The translations under genes and the position numbers were made by a program. 64,000 nt of DNA from Sclerodactyla briareus. Its lineage: Eukaryota; Echinodermata; Holothuroidea; Dendrochirotida; Sclerodactylidae. The notes beneath the pieces were generated by a model, which was not told where the DNA came from, did not search any database, and was given only the letters and a program-made list of their open reading frames with translations. Positions within the stretch are counted from its first letter, which is position 1. Each line of letters begins with the position of its first letter. Where the stretch lies: the NCBI GenBank assembly GCA_026419785.1, contig JAODTK010001065.1, positions 434,001-498,000 of the forward strand. Reading direction: 5' to 3'. This document shows positions 59,357 to 64,000 of this stretch, one piece after another.

Positions 59357-59635
59357 CTGCTCGTGCATCTTCGCCCCGAGCGGTCGGGTTCCCTTCTCCC
59401 GCAGGTCAAATGTGGATCGCACATTGCTCCTCGTTGGTCCTGCCTGAGCAGATATAGGAGGTGAAGGCTCTCTTGTTGCCTTTGTGTTTTTTGTTTTTTT
59501 TCACGACCTTCGACCTGGTGTGTGGCACCTCTCTGGAGAGACTTTGAGCTGAACATCTGATATCCTTGCTGTATTCCCATATACCGCAAGTGCTGGGAAG
59601 TGTACCGGTGGTGTACTGGCAACTCTCTGTAGCTT
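59357..59635 (-). CDS. MBIP: Probable MBIP middle exon (disordered)
   Basis: Strong acceptor CTGCCTTCCCCAG opens KLQRVASTPPVHFPALAVYG, then NTARISDVQLKVSPERCH. A shift at an A8 run leads to KKTKNTKATREPSPPISA, then STFDLREKGTRPLGAKMHEQ. Its place just upstream of the REFC exon suits the poorly conserved central part of MBIP. The 3' border is unresolved: CAG is followed by CTAATG, not GTAATG. Assignment to MBIP is by position and style only. Confidence 0.5.
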
Positions 59636-59929
59636 CTGGGGAAGGCAGCGTCCCACACTAAGCTTACAATTTAAAACCTACCTTGCTGAATATTGGAGGG
59701 TTATAATGACATGAGAACAATGAACTTTCATTTCAACATCAAGTTCAGGTGTTTTCGTTTTTTATGGTAAATACTTGCCAAGCATAGGATTGAACCATAT
59801 TCAAGGTCCAGCAAAGGTGCAGACCCTGAATACGCACCTATTTGTCAGCTGTGAATTCTTCACTAGGTACACGAATATAAGGCAAGCTCTTTGACGGAAA
59901 AAAAAAAAAAAAACATACCTTATGTGGGG

Positions 59930-60132
59930 GTGGGGGTAATCAACACACGCAGGACAGCCAACTTGCAAATTACCTACCCCCTCGTTTTGGTCCCTGCTCC
60001 AAACCATTGGTGTTGAGCCCCAGCAAGAAGGCAACAGGTACCCTTTTTAAAGTATTTGGTCTGAACCCGACCGGGAATCGACCCCTTCCTACGGGTGGAA
60101 GGCCGACTCTCTACCCTACCAACTGTTCCAAC
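59930..60132 (-). mobile_element. tRNA-derived SINE with tRNA-Gly/Glu-like head
   Basis: On the - strand, from 60132: AGGGTTGGAACAGTTGGTAG + GGTAGAGAGTCGGCCTTCCA, then an anticodon-loop-like CCCGTAG and B box GGTCGATTCCCGG. The tRNA part has an extra insert near the A box and no proper acceptor stem. The body continues to about 59930 and ends by a poly-T (poly-A in + sense at 59901). Confidence 0.6.
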
Positions 60133-61249
60133 CCTCGTGACGCAGGTGCGACCTAGGCTTGCTGATGATACTGGACTTTTCCTTGCAGAGTTTGCTGGAC
60201 CCTTTAGGGTTCTCTTGGCGACTGAGCAGGAGGGAAATCTGCTGGGGCCTCCGGTATTTTGGACTCAAGATCCAGTCCCTCTTATCCCGTTCCTTTTTGT
60301 TGTATCACTGCATCCCATTGTCCCATAGGGTCTTGCAATGTGAGTACAGGCAACATTTCTTCGGTTTTCCCCTCGGCCCACCCAGACCTTTTATACGCGA
60401 AGCAGCCTAAAACAACTATACGGAACTCCTTTCAACTCACTCTGTATTGCTTGCTACAATCTGGACCAGTTTCGGGGTCATTACGTGGCCCAGATGCCTT
60501 AGTCTCTGTCGGGCTCATTTCTTCTGTGCTGGACTGTCACTTGCTTCAGTACCCTAAGGTATGGGGGAGAAGTCCCATTAAAACAACTCCCCTCTTGATC
60601 TTTCTTTGGTCATTGGCATATATGACAACCTGACATGGTTAAGGCCGCACAAGGAAATGTCATTGGTTGTAACTCAACAAAGCACCAGACAAAGTTTGTT
60701 GTGTGTGTCTGTTTGAGCGTACCTACCCACACTATGTAATTCCGTAGTGACCATTACACCTATTTTAGATATGGCTTCATGCCTTGATTCATAGCGGTGT
60801 CCAGCCCATTTAACCCTTTACCTGGATGGTCATCCTCTTTAGAGTTGGTTGAGACCTCTTTAGGCAAAGAGAATGACAGTTTGGAATGGCGGTAGTGTGT
60901 ACAGTATATTGACCCTTGAGGATACCAACCTTTTTCTCAATTTGTCTTGAATATGTTTGACGTTGGTGCCCTGATCCCATGCCTTTCTGGAGTTTTGTTT
61001 CCAATCCTTCATATTCCTCTCAAAGTAGCATTCGTCTCAGTTTATCATACCGGCATAGAGGTCTAATTTTCTACAACCAAGTCCTCATAACTGTTTCTTC
61101 TTTCGTCTCGAAATTCTCCCCGTTGACATATTGCAGAATGTGTTTGAACATATCTGGACTGACGCTGCTGTATCGCCATCAATTCTAGTCTCTTTCTTAA
61201 CCTCTCATCCCTAATATAATGCTCATCATCATTCTGATCATTTCTTCAG

Positions 61250-61358
61250 TTGCATATGCTGAAAATGAAGACCATCAACAACATGGCCATAGGTCCTCAC
61301 AAGAAGTCTTTTGGGTATGACAGGAGTGAGGACCAGTCATCATTGCACCAGATGAAGA
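61250..61358 (+). CDS. Isolated + strand exon inside the MBIP span
   Basis: Acceptor CATTTCTTCAG and consensus donor AGA|GTAAGA frame 109 bp, fully open in phase 0: LHMLKMKTINNMAIGPHK, then KSFGYDRSEDQSSLHQMK. Both sites and composition look real. It lies on the opposite strand to MBIP, so it would belong to a nested or overlapping gene, but no partner exon was identified. It could also be a chance open frame. Confidence 0.35.
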
Positions 61359-62291
61359 GTAAGAATACAAATAATGGATGAGTATGAGTGCAATAGTGCA
61401 AATATTTTGAAGGTTCAATGCCCAATTCAACGAATTGAATATTTTTCACTATTTTGGCATGAATGCCCATATTTGTTTCATTTATATCTACACAGCACCT
61501 TAAAAACTGGACAATTGTCTTGAAAGTTATGGACCAGGCCTATGTCTATGTGAAATACGAGAAAATATACAGCATTAGGTGTACTCACATTGTGTTGTGT
61601 CACTTGTGCCGTGGTGCATGAATGATGGAGGTGTCCTGCGGTGTAATTTATGTTTTTGTTGGAGTAGACACAAACCCTTTGGTTTGTAAGTCACTGTGTT
61701 TAAATAAGTGGAATGCCCTCATACAACAGCTTGCTTTGAACGTGAGGTTTCTCTATTCCTAATATGAAGAAGTGCTTCAAAAGGACCAATAGGTCCTTAA
61801 CTCTAGTACAATCATAATACCAAGATTAGATTGGAAAAAATCAATCCCCGCCCCCCCCTGTTCAATGTTTTAAGCGCCCTGAATCACACCGAACATTGAA
61901 TGGGGGGGGGGGGGAAAGGGCCACGTAGGTACGGTGACATGGTACTATGCAGGTGAAGATTCGTTGTCCCATCTTTCTGTCCCGGATTGTAGAGGTTGTA
62001 ACAGTGCATGCAATCTATGAGAATTTGACAGATCAACTGCCTGGAATTAAATTAGGTTTTTTTTCTTTTCGCTCCCTCCGGGTAACCACTCACCAATAAA
62101 CCCTGCTTTGCACTTATTGTATGAGCCCCTGTCGATTATATTTATCTTGGGTACCCCTATTATTATCCTTGTATTATGGCCATTTATGGTAATGTCAAGA
62201 GAGATGACTTGCCATGGTCACGATAAAAAAAATTCTTAACATCAATGAGGCCAGAGGCTAACTTGAAGAATTTTCATGCTATATTATATAC

Positions 62292-62400
62292 CTGTAAATT
62301 TGAGTGTTACTTATGAGGGATGAAAGCAGCAATGGCTGAAGGGACTCTGGTTCAAGAGAACTGTGGATGGTTGACACCATCAATACTTTGAGAGCTGAAT
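62292..62400 (-). CDS. MBIP: Probable MBIP N-terminal-region exon
   Basis: Acceptor GTTCCTTTTCAG and donor ACAG|GTATAT frame 109 bp with one long open frame: SALKVLMVSTIHSSLEPESL, then QPLLLSSLISNTQIY. It resembles the vertebrate N-terminal helical segment (DWNKLQSLSAFQPALLFSAL) in spacing of hydrophobic residues and the QP(A/L)LL core, but similarity is modest. No first exon with an ATG was established upstream. Confidence 0.4.
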
Positions 62401-62656
62401 CTGAAAAGGAACGATTGAAAGTAAAAAAAAAAATTTCACCAAATTTACATTCACATTGGCCTAATGTCTGAGGCAGGACAACCTGTTCCACTTGGTGACA
62501 TCCTGAAGAGGGACACTGAACTGAGGGAACAAAAGAAATTGCGGGAGGGCTGTATGGCGAACCAGGCGTGAATGGCGGATCCATGCTAGGGCTGGCCAAT
62601 GATTGGACAAAATAAGAAAGGGATCCTTATATTGCACAAGATGACCTTATATGGAC

Positions 62657-62915
62657 ATAGATGATCCAGATGCCCAAACATTCCAACACAAGACAGAATG
62701 TCCCCATTTTCCGCCAAAAAACAAGTTTAGCGTTAAGACCAATATAGTGCCAAGACGCCATGAGTGAGTGATGAGTGAGGGTTGGCTTGCGCCCTTGCAG
62801 GTACACTGCTACACGTATATTGGTCTGAACGCTCAACTTGTTTTTCAGGAATATGGGCCCACGTTACGAGTTCTCGGTCTTGTGTTGGAAATGTTGTGGC
62901 ATCTGGATCATCTAT
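62657..62915. repeat. Imperfect inverted repeat, arms about 91 and 101 bp
   Basis: ATAGATGATCCAGATGCC at 62657 is matched in reverse complement at 62915, continuing with AACAT(T)TCCAACACAAGAC, AAAAAACAAGTT.AGCGTT and AGACCAATATA. The spacer is about 67 bp. It would fold into a long hairpin. One arm read on the - strand is part of an open frame, but the other arm shows this is repeat sequence. Confidence 0.8.
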
Positions 62916-63279
62916 CTTGATCTTGATCTGAGGCGGATACTGGCAACGTCCGGTTGAACCAAGCGGTTCAGGCATAGGTTGTGCATGCGAAAAAACAGAT
63001 TAATCATTAATTGGCTGCGAGATGAACTGGACTGCCGCTATGAAACTTTTCGCTATCGTGAGTTCACGATTAGCTTCTGGTTAAATTGTTCCACTCTCGA
63101 TCGTTCTCGAAAGAGGAAAACTCTGTTACGCAAGTCTTTATGTGCGCTAGTGTCGAACGCGCTCTAGTGTTGGTATTGCCGTGAGGGTCGATTAACAGGT
63201 GAGTGATGCACTCATGGGAAGCGAAAGGTGACACATTTATTGCCTTATAAAAAAGTGAGCCCCTCGAACACGACGCTGG

Positions 63280-63975
63280 TTGCAAGAGGCGACATCCCCA
63301 ACTCCTTCATTCATATCGGCAACGACCCCGGGGGACCTAGATTGAAGTCGTTCAAGAAGAATCTAGCAGCCCTACGGTGAAACAGATTCAAGGGTATAAT
63401 TAAGTTTTGCAGTATAGGGTCCCCCCAACTTGAGGAATATTCAGTAAGGGTCGCACTAAGGTTTTCTGATAGGCGGACATCCTTGACACATTGTGGGGCA
63501 ATAATGGAGATTCCTCATAACAAAGCAAGAGTGGCGATTCGCAGTGCACCGAGGGTTACATGATCATTCCAAGACAGATTACTAGTCAGGGTAACACCCA
63601 GTAGGAGTGGCTCTTTGTCTCTGGCAGAAGGGAGTCCTGTAGCTCATAGCCAAAAATCTGGCATTTTAGCATGGGTGGACGAATAACAAAACATTTTTAG
63701 CCTTGAAGCTATATGCCTTTGATTGCCAGCTCACAAGAGTGGTGAGATCCTCTGGAGGTATGTGATCACTAATGTTATGAATTTCTCTATACAACACCCA
63801 GTCACGGCAAATAATCTAACACTTGATTTGATGTTGTGTGGTAAACGTGTATGTAAGCTAGGAACAGAAAACGGTCCCAGCACCGATTCCTGTGGGACCC
63901 CCCCACCCACCCCACCACGACTACAAAACCCCCACCAGTTCACATCAGCCCAGGAAGAAGGTTCGCCCACGACAA
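63280..63975 (-). mobile_element. Jockey/CR1-type LINE reverse transcriptase fragment
   Basis: On the - strand it encodes the reverse transcriptase core in decayed form: GVPQESVLGPFSV at the place of the usual GVPQGSVLGP, then LPHNIKSSVRLFA followed by a frameshift where the catalytic FADD should complete. Then come TSNLSWNDHV- and RRAARFFLNDF-type segments typical of the thumb and C-terminal part. Many stops and shifts; inactive. It continues beyond the window edge. Confidence 0.8.
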
Positions 63976-64000
63976 CAACTCGCTGGGTCGGTTCTGGAGA

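Larger units (their letters stand above)
52550..62400 (-). other. MBIP: Gene 2: MBIP homologue (span)
   Basis: Four exons between 52.55 and 58.3 kb encode, in the right order, segments matching vertebrate MAP3K12-binding inhibitory protein 1. Two more upstream candidates (59.4-59.6 and 62.3-62.4 kb) would supply the middle and N-terminal parts. In vertebrates MBIP is a nuclear subunit of the ATAC acetyltransferase complex and binds and inhibits the kinase MAP3K12/DLK through its C-terminal coiled-coil region. The gene converges with gene 1, the stop codons being about 2.7 kb apart. The first exon and promoter were not found. Three of the four main exons carry a one-base frameshift, best explained by sequencing error. 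Confidence 0.85.

Noticed and set aside
60120-60633. 124-codon + strand frame downstream of the 60.1-kb SINE
   Set aside because: Low-information composition, overlapping frames of similar length and no splice or start context; likely chance or repeat sequence.

Overview
This is a stretch of animal nuclear DNA: mostly intron and intergenic sequence, short exons with GT/AG borders, and many transposon remnants and tandem repeats. There are no operons, ribosome binding sites or CRISPR arrays. The dense poly-G/poly-C runs, tRNA-derived SINEs, RTE-like and Jockey/CR1-like LINE fragments and small terminal-inverted-repeat elements suggest a marine invertebrate, perhaps an echinoderm. That placement is a weak inference.

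Two multi-exon genes could be rebuilt by hand from splice sites and reading phase. Gene 1 lies on the + strand from about 24.2 to 49.8 kb. It has at least fifteen probable exons, encodes a largely disordered Ser/Pro- and acid-rich protein ending in ...DDFDFYD, and I do not recognise its family; its 5' end was not found. Gene 2 lies on the - strand from 52.55 kb to at least 58.3 kb, probably to 62.4 kb. It is an MBIP homologue (MAP3K12-binding inhibitory protein, a subunit of the ATAC histone acetyltransferase complex). The two genes converge tail to tail, 2.7 kb apart.

Layout. 0-12.6 kb: no convincing gene; one proline-rich open stretch, two mobile-element families and a nearly exact 2.5-kb tandem duplication (5.2-10.2 kb). 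12.9-18.1 kb: an inverted-repeat element, G-rich repeats and a CpG-rich zone flanked by two perfect hairpins. 18.2-19.0 kb: the longest open frame (254 codons, - strand), unrecognised. 19.1-21.0 kb: a tandem triplicate of 570-720 bp units. 23.0-23.7 kb: a - strand frame of 204 codons broken by one stop. 24.2-49.8 kb: gene 1, with introns holding a 1.8-kb minisatellite of 28-bp units, a 1.1-kb minisatellite of 24-bp units, an RTE-like LINE fragment and SINEs. 52.5-62.4 kb: MBIP. 63.3-64.0 kb: a decayed LINE reverse transcriptase on the - strand.

A theme matters for anyone using this annotation. Many exons of both genes carry single-base frameshifts, several in homopolymers, while the phases at most exon borders still agree. 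This is what an unpolished long-read assembly looks like, so broken frames here should not be read as pseudogenes without re-sequencing. The near-identity of the 2.5-kb duplicate copies, against this noise, suggests that the duplication may be an assembly artefact.
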